This document shows positions 45,061-56,152 of a DNA stretch of 64,000 nt, piece after piece. The notes beneath the pieces were generated by a model. That model did not search any database. It was given only the letters and a program-made list of their open reading frames with translations, and was not told where the DNA came from. Position 1 is the first letter of the stretch; every line of letters starts with the position of its first letter. Source of the stretch: Symbiodinium kawagutii (lineage: Eukaryota > Sar > Dinophyceae > Suessiales > Symbiodiniaceae); the NCBI GenBank assembly GCA_009767595.1, contig VSDK01007030.1, positions 3,231 through 67,230 of the forward strand, read 5' to 3'. A program made the position numbers and the translations under genes.

Positions 45061-48000
45061 TGAGATCCGCACATTCCTGGCAGAAGCCGTCGATTTGCCT
45101 GTAATAGCCGACCTTCCAAATGTCTCTGAAGCATTTCTCACAGCTTGAAAAGCTTGATCTCAACGCCATCACATCTTATTCAGCCTCTTTTGCCAAGGAT
45201 TTTACCCTTGCCTCGCAAAATCCACATGCGATGCCGTATGCATTGTCTGTGCATACGCCAATGGCTTTACCAGGGCATATCTCCGCATCCTGTCAGATGG
45301 TAGCTCCGTGCAAGAGTTGTACTTGGCACGCCAACTTTCTGAGATCTTTACCAGCATGGAAACATGAAAAGATCAAAACGAAAGCAGTTTGCCAAATGCG
45401 TGGACCCCCACCTTGCAAAGGTAAACGCTGTACGGGGAACTGAAATCAGTGTAGTGCCTGAATCACCGGGAGAAGACCCCGCGATCGCCGTTGCTACATC
45501 AGATCTTAGCAGTTGCCTTTAAAATTGTTGACAAACTTTGCAGCACAGCATTTTGCTCATCTGAATGATGTATCTATATAAATCAGGCTTTTGTGCGAAA
45601 TATATCTATTCTAAATGTCTACAATGTCTAGAGTATTCTCAAGTATTCTACATTGAACTAATTGCTTCCCGTTTATTCTTTGTTCGAAATCATTATTCTA
45701 TATTATTCTAAACTATTCTCAATTATTCTATATGAACTATTCTTGATGATTCTATATGATTCTAAACGATTTCAATGGCAATGTCCTTTTTCCCACTTCA
45801 AGACACAAACAGAATCCCAAAATATCTTTTGGCAAAAGAGCAATAAACAGGGTAAATGTTGGCACAAGAAATAACTTTGATGGGTTGCGAGAAAACCTGA
45901 CTGACTTCACTCCCAGAAAACTGCATGTGGGCCACAGCGTCAACACATCAGCATATATAATTTGCCTCTGTGCACAGTAGATACTTCAGCTAGTCCTAAC
46001 GTACGAACCTCCAAACAGTCCGAAACCCACCCAAAACCACTGCAAGTTTGCGAATATTTTTTCCACATCCAAAAAAACACACACACACACAATGCAAGTC
46101 ATAATCCATTACCAAAACAGCTGCTGTATAAAAGCATGGAATTAAGACAATGCCGTCGTCTAAAGGCGTCCGGAACAGCAGTGTTCTTGATGTTTAAGGT
46201 TTGGATATCATTGGATACCAAGTATTCAAAGGTTTTTGTCTGGGGAGGATGTAGTACAGTAGGAGGTTTGAATGAAATCATCAGGGATTATGGACGGCTT
46301 GGGTTTCTAAGGTGGGAAGTGTTGGGGAGGCAGAAAGCGCTGAAAATAGCTCTGTGGGGGTAGGTCTTTTCAGCATAAAGGTTGCCTTTTGATTCTCGGA
46401 GACTGTGTTTGCTTTTCCACGTTGGAACTGCAATCCCAAAACGCTGAAAGAGAGACTGCCAAAATGCCTGGCCGCAAGCCATCCATTAGGAAATGGAATG
46501 TGCGATTTTCCTCGCTTCCAAAATGTACCTTATAGAGCCTAGCAAAGCCATACCTATGCCCTTGCCTTTCACCCATGATGTGCCAAAACATGGCATGCAA
46601 ACTTATAATTCTATCTGTGACAAAATTGCAAGCCTTCTGAACATACAGCCTTCCGATACTCCCACCGAATCACTGCGCCCCTTTCGAACACCGGCAATTT
46701 CCCAAGCTTTTCGAAGACCACCTCCAAGACCAATCCAAAAGAAGAACGCCAAATCTCTTTGCTACGTTCCCATGCTCAAAAATTGCCACTTCGTCAGAAC
46801 CCCCTCTCGCACGGCATCTTACTTCGTTCGCATGACTTCAGCACTGCTTTAAGCCAGCTTCATCACGATGAAACGGCTACTGAAAGAGTCACGGGGAGGA
46901 CCTTCTGGGGAGGACGCTATAGGCGAAACGATCGGCCACCTTCGGAGGAGCGCTCTCCTGCTCAGAAACCACTGATCTTTTGAGCTCTTGCCATACTTAT
47001 CTTTACCACATTTATACTTGTAAATTCTTAAGAATTCAGAAATACCTATAGATATACGTAATTACATAAGAGATCTTAAGATTATCCAAATTTTGTGTCC
47101 AGATTTGTACGAAGTGCATTTGTCTCTGGGCCTGCCACTTGCTCTAGGACTCTCCCTATAGCCAAGAATTGGTGGTTTGATGTGGCCTGAAAGAGGCCAG
47201 TGCTATGATCTCAAGACTCTGGAGCGAGCACTACCATCACTATCGCCTACTGCTTTTCATTATTCTAAGCTTCACATCTTTTAAGCACCAACCCCCCCCC
47301 CCAACATTGAAAAAACATCTTGCTCTTGGCCAAGAATCGATGGTAGCGGTCGTGGGTAGTTCAAGCTTGCAGACTCCATATCAGCACCACAAGGCAAATC
47401 CTTCCACTTTCACAACAGCTTCTCAGAATTCTCTCCAAGAATGACTCATGATTGTCAGATATTTAGTCCTATTTCAATCTATTTCATGCATTTTCAATTT
47501 CAAGCTTTTAATATTCTATCATGCTCCTATTCTATATTTCATTCCATGTTCTTCTCAGATCTTCTCAGATTCTCAGTTTCCCTCTGTCTCAAGTTTCTTC
47601 AGTCCTTCTCATCAGCACCTGGCTGGCAATCCAAGCCTTCTGGGCAAGGAACGCACATTTCATTGGTCGCTGGTAGGTAGACCTTAGCATGGCATTGCTA
47701 GTGGCATGGTGCAGTTGCAAAGGGGCAGGAGTAGGCCACGATGCAAATCTCACTCTTTGGTCAAGAGACGTCTTTGTTGCAAGAGCACTCCTCGCCTCAA
47801 CATTAGGCACAAACGGTCCAGGTCAAAATGCGTCAAAACAAGATTTGTTTTTTGGTAAACCTGAAAACCTCCAAAGCCTTGTTGAAATCCCACAGCCCAG
47901 AAAGTCATAGTTTCAGCTTTGTGGCGAAACCCATTGGGTGCCGATGCATCCCGGCAAGGACGCACAGTGCCAGCGGGGCATATGCATTCTGTGTCAAATC

Positions 48001-48489
48001 GGCTTGCTTCCTCACCAAGATCAAGAAATCATAAGATTCTTCACAAGATAAAGTGTTTGGAGTGCATTGGATTTGTACGACTGACTTGGGATCATTTGGA
48101 ATCCATTCACTCCGATCCCTTTCCCGTGATGGGCGCTTGCCTCTGCGGTAACCATTGGAGCAAGACATCTTTCACATCGAAACGCACCATTTGTAGGAAC
48201 ATATTGCCCAATGGGGCACCTCGACTGCAGCTGCAGGACATGGCTCTCTCACCATCTCACGTATGCCTACAGTTATATCTTCTGTAAGATCTTTTCAAGA
48301 ACATCGCCAGGTCCAGCTTTCTGCAAATCAAAAAACTGGAGCAGTATACACACCAACGAACACATATATACCATACATTGCCTGTACTGGCATACATGGC
48401 CAGGTTATAGTACAAAATATGTGTCTATATCTAAACAAATAAATGAATATCTACATGTATCTATGTATCTATGTATCTATGTATCTATG

Positions 48490-48540
<51 letters not shown>

Positions 48541-50880
48541 ATCTATATCTATATCTATATCTATATTTATATCTATATCAATCTATATTAATCTATATCA
48601 ACCTATATCAATCTATACATATATATACATCAAATTATACTATATTATATCATATCAAATTATATCACATCATATTATATGATATTATATTATATTATAT
48701 TAAATTATATTATATGATATTATATTAAATCACATTATGTTATACCATATCATATTACATTCTATTATACAAAGATGCAAGATTATAGATACAGTCATGC
48801 AGATCATAGAGTATTCATATGCTTCTGCATTTGAATCTCGGCAATGTCTGGAGGTGCAAATTGGGTGCAGCCACGGGACAGGCTGCATTTCACTGTACCT
48901 GGTGAAGAGCTGAACGTGCCACTGGAACCTCATCACAGCATCCTTCAGAGCCAAGCATCTCATGTTTCTGTTCTATCAATGATGCATTGTAAAACAACTT
49001 GAACATACATGTTATCTGAATATACCCACTTATATATATATATATATATGTATGCATATAGAAACAGTATGCATGCAATTATACACTATTATAAAGTTGA
49101 GTGCATAAAAAGAGTAAAGATATCTAAAGTATTCTAAAGTGTTCAAAATTCTTAGGACATCAATCACAGTAAGATGCAAACGCTTGCAACCCAGCCCGAC
49201 GCAACCAAAAAGCTGTGAAGCCCCCTTTCGTCAGGGCCCCTATGAAATGCTTTTTGAGGAAGTCAAGTCTTCGACTTCTGACATCAAAAATCATAGACTT
49301 GAGGCATCTTGAGACTTGAATTCTTGTTCCTTACAAGGAATGTGCCCCGTGTACTTCAACACGAAAAGAAAAGAGCGATGAAAAGGCAAAGATTCCAAAT
49401 TCATCATCTTTATTCAACTTTTTGCGGCACGCAAATATCATGCTGCGATCATCAAAATACCTTTGACACATTTCGACAACTGTACATTTTGATTGGGAAA
49501 AGGAAGTTAAGCGCATTGCATCATTTGCACTGCGCAATCTGCTGAGATAAACTCTTCGCTTGGCAGGTGCAAACGGCGCCTAGCAATTTGGTTGGCCGAG
49601 TGGTGTATTCTTTCCTTGCCTGTTCTTCAGCTTGGTCTTGCGCTTTCTGACTTGTCACGTTTGGTTCATTTGATCAGCGATGGATGAGAATAGTCAACAA
49701 ACCCGAGGACAAATCTTACACCTAAAGCGTGTTGAAGAGCAAGCTGTTGGAAGGCTGGATTGGAGCACAGAAACAAACAATGATAGAAGGATGACAAAGA
49801 AAAGAGCAAGGAAAGAAGATAGAAATGCGCTGGAATGGAATTCTTCGCCAATGGATTGCAGGGGCGAAGTGTCACTGAGGGCCCTGCAATCTTCACAGAA
49901 AGTGGATCCACCCGTTGATTGCTTCTGTCCCGGAGGACAGGCATCGCACCTGCACGTGTCCCTCGCATAGAATCTTCACAAGAAGAACCCTGAGATTGAA
50001 ATATTCTAAAATGAGAAGGAATGCAGAATCAGTATAGTGCTTCTGAAAACTGAAAAAAATCAATTCAGACCGACTCTACCTATCAAATGAATTCCTTTGC
50101 TTGGGAAAGAATCAGGGATATTCCATTGTCGAGTTTCTCGCACCCCCTCCGAGCCTGTAAGTTTGGATGTCAGCACTGCTTGTGCTTGTGAGGAGCACGG
50201 GATTGGAGAATCTGCCTTGGAAAAGAAAATGGCCATCTCATGTCATCAACAATTTGAACCAACTCTTTCTTTGCGACACCCTCACAGCCTTAGAGGGGTG
50301 AAATGCGCACGCCGCCGCAAGTGCAAAAGTTACCTATGTTAGTTGTTGATACATATATCATATATATATATATATATACACATGTGTATTTGGCCCTATG
50401 TACATGGATGGCTAGATATTGATGTAGGTGCACCTACTTTCCAAGGATTCTCGGTTGCAGTAACTTGCCGAATCTTCGCAACCAAGGACCTTTACAATGA
50501 GGAAAAAACACAGATATGAGTAATCTACTCTGGCTTCTAGGATTTGTATTGTGTTAGGTAAGAGCGTACATCCACAAGGATCCGCATATGTGTCCATTGA
50601 AGGATCTTCCCGTACAGTACCCTATGCTATGGCTATTTTTGAACAAATTTCAGGAATAACTTGTATGTGTTTTTCTTCGTGTTTCGTATGTCTACATACT
50701 CTACGTACTTGTTTTTTTCTCGTCTTCAAGTCTTTGTCTTCTCGTTTTTGACTGTTTGCCCTCCTGCTTTCTGCCCTCCCTCATCCCTCCCGTTGCCTGG
50801 AGGACACCACTCACAGTAGGAGGCTTCGTCTCGGGTTGTGACTTCATAGCCGCCATCTGCTGTCCGAACACCTGGCAGTC
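45061..50880 (-). CDS. Cysteine-rich GCC2/GCC3-like exons of the large gene
   Basis: In order: near 50860-50780, GGYEVTTRDEASYCEWCPPG; near 49960-49860, CRCDACPPGQKQSTGGSTFC and EDC; 48010-47966, EASRFDTECICPAGT; 47682 to about 47619, VYLPATNEMCVPCPEGLDCQ; 45439-45412, SPYSVYLCK; 45289-45206, DAEICPGKAIGVCTDNAYGI then ACGFCEAR; 45112-45061, VGYYRQIDGFCQECADL. The last three and the 48.0/47.7-kb pair are bounded by AG acceptors and GT donors with matching phases (GTAAGG closes the last). Spacing C-x-x-C-P-x-G and CPGx...GxC...C-x-x-C is that of ephrin-receptor-like GCC2/GCC3 repeats. They form the extracellular stalk before TM1. Exons at 46.5 and 48.9 kb remain unresolved. Confidence 0.7.
48440..48765. 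repeat. TCTA / TATATC microsatellite grading into AT-rich DNA
   Basis: TATG and TCTA tetranucleotides (48450-48540), TATATC hexamers (to about 48610), then ATTATAT-rich sequence. Intronic, no coding content. Confidence 0.9.
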
Positions 50881-51689
50881 CACAGATTCGAAACAAGGAT
50901 ATAAACCGAACAGGCAAAAAAAAACAATTATATAAAGTAAATAAAACTCGAACCCAACATTGATTTTGGATTTAGATTTGTTTGTTCAATAAACATCCAT
51001 GAGCAATATTAGGATTACAGGGAGAGATATGCAGAAACATCAGGTTTTTGATACTGTCCAAAATACTATTTACGATTACAGTAAAAAATGCAGAACCTTA
51101 AAAACAATCAGAAAAACCCAAAACAATTTACAAACCCCACTAGGGCCTGAGTACCCCCAAACCCTGTCCATGGGGCCTGCAAATTGTTTTTTTCTTCGAA
51201 GTTTAAAAATGCAAAGCAAATTCGAGAAAACCACCAATAATACAAAATGCCACACTCTATTGACGAACTCCAAGGCCTGCCCATGAGGTGTGTCATTTGA
51301 CTTGGTTGCTTTTCTAAAAAGCGAAGGCTTACATGGAATTGTTTGAATTCATCCATGTAAAGAACCCTTCTGTTTACATCACAAATAAACACATTGTCTT
51401 TTTCAAGAGACGGGGACGCTGAACCCATTTATTTTCCATTGCAAAATGTCTTTTGTTTTCAAACGTCGCGTTGAAACTAAAAACTTCATTCAAGATCTGT
51501 GCATGCCTCTCCATTTGCGTATTTACCTTGTGTTTACTTACATATTTTTAAACATATGTTGCACTTAAACATTCTGTCAATAGAGCTATGTATTCTCTGC
51601 ATTGTGGCAATTAGTATAGGGTGTTGTGCTTGGTGCGGGCGTTCGACCTTTCTCACCCCAACCAACGAAAAGCCACTCCACTGCATGGC

Positions 51690-53420
51690 ACACCGCTATC
51701 CAAAAGTCACCCCAGGCTTTCAAGAAGTCACCCCATGGAAGGCAAATCGCATTGGCACACCGGTCCCTACCCAAACAGAACATCACTTGCCAAGACATCT
51801 GGAATCATCGTGCGCCAGTGCGTTTTATGTCTCCTGCAGCCTCAAAAAATGACATCTGGGCAAATCTCGCGCATGGCACACCGATTTTCGACGTTCAGAG
51901 ATGATGTGCATTTCCAATTTTTTCCAATGGTAGGCCGGCAGCATGTTTTCCAAAAAACCATCCAAAGCACGCGAAGCATACTGGCACACCAGTCCCCAGC
52001 AAAACAAAACATCACCTTCCCGGACATCTGGAATCATCGTGCGCCAGTGCGTCTTGCTTGTCCTGCAGCCTTAACACATGACATCTGGACCAATCTCGCC
52101 CATGTCACACCCGTTTGCAATGTTCAGAGCCGATGTGCATTTCCAATTTTTTCCCAATGGTAGGCCGGCAGCATGTTTTCCAAAAAACCATCCAAAGCAC
52201 GCGAAGCATACTGGCACACCAGTCCCCAGCAAAACAAAACATCACCTTCCCGGACATCTGGAATCATCGTGCGCCAGTGCGTCTTGCTTGTCCTGCAGCC
52301 TGAAAACATGACATCTGGACCAATCTCGCCCATGGCACACCCATTTGCAATGTTCAGAGCCGATGTGCATTTCCAATTTTTTCCCAATGGTAGGCCGGCA
52401 GCATGTTTTCCAAAAAACCATCCAAAGCACGCGAAGCATACTGGCACACCAGTCCCCAGCAAAACAAAACATCACCTTCCCGGACATCTGGAATCATCGT
52501 GCGCCAGTGCGTCTTGCTTGTCCTGCAGCCTTAACACATGACATCTGGACCAATCTCGCCCATGGCACATCCATTTGCAATGTTCAGAGCCGATGTGCAT
52601 TTCCAATTTTTTCCCAATGGTAGGCTGGCAGCATGTTGTCGAAAAAACCACCCCAAAGCATACAAATCACAATGGCACACCGGCCCCTACCCAAAACAGA
52701 ACGTCAACTTCCTGGACATCTGGAATCATCGCGCGCCAGCGCGTTTTGCTAATCCAGCAGATTTCAAAAAAGTACATCTGGACCAGCCTCGTGCTTGGCA
52801 AGGCAGTTCTCAGAGCTCAAAGTTCATGTGCATTTCCATTCTTCTCCCAATGGTAGGCTGGCAGCATGTTGTCGAAAAAACCATCCCAAAGCGTACAAAT
52901 CACAATGGCACACCGGTCCCTACCCAAAACAGAACGTCAACTTCCTGGACATCTGGAATCAGCCAGCGCCAGCGCGCTTTGCTAATCCAGCAGATTTCAA
53001 AAAAAAGTGCATCCGGACCAGCCTCGTGCTTGGCAAGGCAGTTTTCAAAGCTCAAAGTTCATGTGCATTTCCATTCTTCTCCCAATGGTAGGCTGGCAGC
53101 ATGTTGTCGAAAAAACCATCACAAAGCCATACAAATCATACTGGCACACAAGTCCCCGGCAAAACAAAGCATCACCTGCCCGGACATCTGGAATCATCGT
53201 GCGCCAGTTCGTTTTGCTAATCCAACAGATTTCAAAAAAGTACATCTGGACAAGTCTCGCGCTTGGCAAGGCAGTTTTCAGAGCTCAAAGTTCATGTGCA
53301 TTTCCATTCTTCTCCCAATGGTAGGCTGGCAGCATGTTGTCGAAAAAACCATCCCAAAGCATACAAATCACAATGGCACACCGGTCCCTACCCAAAACAG
53401 AACATCACCTTCCCGGATAT
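51690..53420. repeat. Satellite of 230-235 bp units, about 7 copies
   Basis: The landmark TAGGCCGGCA/TAGGCTGGCA falls at 51931, 52161, 52391, 52621, 52854, 53089 and 53322: three spacings of 230, then 233, 235 and 233. A more diverged partial unit precedes it. The first three full units are almost identical; the later ones form a second subfamily (GTTGTCGAAAAAACCATCCC). Because 230-235 is not a constant multiple of three, the long frames (for example 52538-53422 plus) are not proteins. It lies in the intron between the OpuAC-like and cysteine-rich exons. Confidence 0.95.
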
Positions 53421-53616
53421 AGGAGTGGGTAAAAACGAGATCAAAAACGAGACTTCTGGAGGCCCAAACGAGACCAAAAGAGGCTCAACCCCACTCAAGC
53501 CAGAGCCGCCAGAACCACTTGGGCACAAGCATGGCAGATTCAATCAATACTTTTGCAACCCCAAGTGGGGAATGGTAACATGGAAGTTAGCGCTGTTCCC
53601 GTTGCAATTTAGGGTG

Positions 53617-53623
53617 GTGGTGG

Positions 53624-53657
<34 letters not shown>
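53617..53657. repeat. GGT/GTT trinucleotide run
   Basis: Short GTGGTGGTTGTTGTT run a little beyond the end of the 230-bp satellite. Confidence 0.9.
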
Positions 53658-53739
53658 GATTGGCTGTCCCTTGTTCCATCCTATGGTCCGTTTAGTGGTA
53701 GGCAGCACGGGTAGATGCATGAGTTGAGTTGGAAACATA

Positions 53740-54168
53740 TTTCTGCAACAAATCGCAGCTGCGCAAGGCGATCAAGGAAACAAAGGACATTGCGCGTTAA
53801 AGAATCTAGAAAAACGCGCCAGCACGATTTGTGTTGGAATGCGTTCTTCCCTCATCTAAGGGATGAGGGCCGGAAATTATATTTCTGCGGCGAATGGCAG
53901 CTGTAGAGAGCGGTCAAGGGAACACAGGACATTGCACTTTACAGAATCTAGAAACCTGTGCGCCAGTACGATTCGTGTTGGAATGCTCTCTTCCCTAATC
54001 CAAAGGACGAAGGCTGGAAATTACATTTCTGTAGCAAATCGCAGCTGCACAGGGTGATCAAAGAAACAAAGGACATGGCACTTTACAGACTCTAGAAACA
54101 CGTGCGCCAGTACGATTTGTGTTGAAATGCTTTCTTCCCTAATCTAAGGGATGAGGGTTGTTGAACTA
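53740..54168. repeat. Three tandem copies of an approx. 143-bp unit
   Basis: CAGCTG starts each unit at 53756, 53898 and 54042 (spacing 142 and 144). Shared blocks are AAACAAAGGACAT, GAATCTAGAAA, CGCCAGTACGATT and TCTTCCCTAATCTAAGG. Confidence 0.9.
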
Positions 54169-54373
54169 CTTCCGCAAGGCGCACCGTGATTGGGACGACA
54201 TTCGGTGTGATGGGACGAGTAGGGTCAACTACCTAGTAAGTGTTTGAACTCACCGGCGCCAATAATTTTGACATTATGTGTAAACTTGGCATATTTTTCC
54301 TATGATTACAATCTGACAAGCGGTAAAATCATATCTGGGCAACTTAATACACTGGAATATTCAACCGTGTATT

Positions 54374-54634
54374 TCATGTTCTTGAATCACATTCGATCTC
54401 TTGCTTCAGCATGTTCTGAGAAACAATGAACAACATCTCACCACCCATATTGTGTAGGTGCTTGCTTATCAAGGCCTCTCCATTCCCCAGTCTCAACATC
54501 ATCCTCTTTGTTCTGAAAATCTCTTTCTTTGCCAACGGCTCTGGATTTCTGATAACCCAATTTCTATTCTGCTTCTTCTCTTGCTGATATATTTGCACTG
54601 TTGGAATTTCAGCCTCCCATGATTTCCTCAAACT
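54374..54634 (-). CDS. Small open frame, doubtful
   Basis: An 86-codon minus-strand frame (LRKSWEAEIPTVQIYQQEKK onward) with polar, coding-like composition but no ATG at its start and no splice support. It lies inside the long intron of the large gene. It may be a repeat relic. Confidence 0.15.
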   Translation of the reverse strand, partial: SLRKSWEAEIPTVQIYQQEKKQNRNWVIRNPEPLAKKEIFRTKRMMLRLGNGEALISKHLHNMGGEMLFIVSQNMLKQEIECDSRT

Positions 54635-54922
54635 CTAGTGCGTTCGCTTTCCAGGCATCCTTTTAGCAACAGGAAAAGGATTTCCGTAACACAAACATTA
54701 CGTAATGTTATCTGCTAATGCACCGGAACTCATTTACTTTTTTGTTCTTTATTTGTTGTGCTGATAAAATAACATCTAAGACTTTTACCTTTCTCTTTTA
54801 CATGGTTTTCATCCACGGTCTCTGTGCCATATATCCGTCAATCTTGATTTCATCCGTTCATCTATTGGCCGTATCGCCGTTAATCCCATTCCCCTTTCTC
54901 GTGTAAACATCTACATACATAC

Positions 54923-54929
54923 ATAAAAG

Positions 54930-54968
<39 letters not shown>

Positions 54969-55002
54969 ACAAATAAATAAATATATATATATATATATAT
55001 AG
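54923..55002. repeat. AAAT tetranucleotide and AT run
   Basis: AAATAAATAAAT followed by ATATATAT. Intronic. Confidence 0.95.
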
Positions 55003-55194
55003 TATGCTGCCCTCAATTATTTTGAATTCTCCACTTGTGTTCATCATTTTAGTCTAGAACTGTGCGGGCGCAGTATTTTCCTGCGCACCAAAAGTATCAC
55101 ACATATTCACACCTCAACATTCATCCTTGCATGGCGCCCTAAGTTTGATTACTTGTTTCGTGTCGGGGCAAGCACTTCAATATTCATCATATGG

Positions 55195-55500
55195 GCGTTA
55201 TTGCAAGGTTGCTCCTGGTTTGCATGGAAGTAAATAGGTCAGCCATGGGTAACAATGTGTTCGCTTGGCAGTCATACTACGAATTGGTAATGCTTCTGCC
55301 TTTGCTAACCTTTTCTTCACACATCTCATCTGTCCATCTCGGGATTTCTCCGAACAGTTTTCGCTGAATAAAAGGTTGCGCTTTGCTATTCTTGCTTTCG
55401 CCTCGCCCTTCGGCAAACTTTCGCGAAATGCTTCGAGACATTGGGGCTTGCATTGCCTTGGATTTATCTTCCCGGAAGAAACCTGTACCACTCAAGCGTT
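55195..55500 (-). CDS. Possible exon, unidentified
   Basis: Two overlapping minus-strand frames (KINPRQCKPQCLEAFRESLP and MSGTGFFREDKSKAMQAP) are open and rich in Lys, Arg and Glu. Neither has clear splice sites or a family signature. It lies on the path between OpuAC-like and cysteine-rich exons of the large gene, so one could be an internal exon. Confidence 0.2.
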
Positions 55501-55714
55501 TGGACTGGCACTAAAAGATATTTAAGTTCTCTTTGAATGCGTCACACAATCAACTTTTGCAAAAAAAATTCGCCAGAAGAAAATCGTTTCGTGAATTCGA
55601 AAAAACACTCCCGAACCGTAGATTCATGACATGAAACATCATCGAAAGCTACACTTCTTACAAGGACCTTTTGCGCGTTTTGCGCGACTCCTATATCAGT
55701 TTTGACCCCCTTTT

Positions 55715-55995
55715 ATCTGGTACTTGAATATTGGGACGACCTTATTTGATTTATGCGCTATCTAATCAAGTCCTATTTGAATAGGCTCTATTTAGATGGG
55801 AAGGACAACAAAAACAAAAACAACAACGATTTCAGACAAATCTATGTGTGGAAGTATATTATTCTCCTGTAAGTTTTGGTTTCTTTGCTCTCTTTAATTG
55901 GGCCCTATTTGATTAGGCCCTATTCCATTCGGCTCTATTTGATTCTAGGATCTATTTCAATTATGCTCTACTTAAATAGGACGGGTTAAACCAAA
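55715..55995. repeat. Duplicated CTATTTGATTAGG-type segment
   Basis: Two related blocks (55715-55860 and 55895-56035) share runs of GGCTCTATTTGAT words followed by an ACAAAAACAAAAACAACAACG or AAACTAAACAAACAAAG stretch and GATTTCA. This is a diverged tandem duplication. Confidence 0.55.
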
Positions 55996-56152
55996 AAACT
56001 AAACAAACAAAGATTTCAAGCAAATTCTGGTATGTAAGGAATGTTCCTGAAATCATTCTTTTTGTTTTATATGTTCTCCTTCATATTTCTCATACTTCTC
56101 ATATTTCTCATGCCATAGTTGCACTTTTCGAGAACACATGTTTGCAGAACAC

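Noticed and set aside
52538..53422. 294-codon plus-strand frame
   Set aside because: Runs through 230-235 bp satellite units in changing frames, so units do not encode a repeated peptide.
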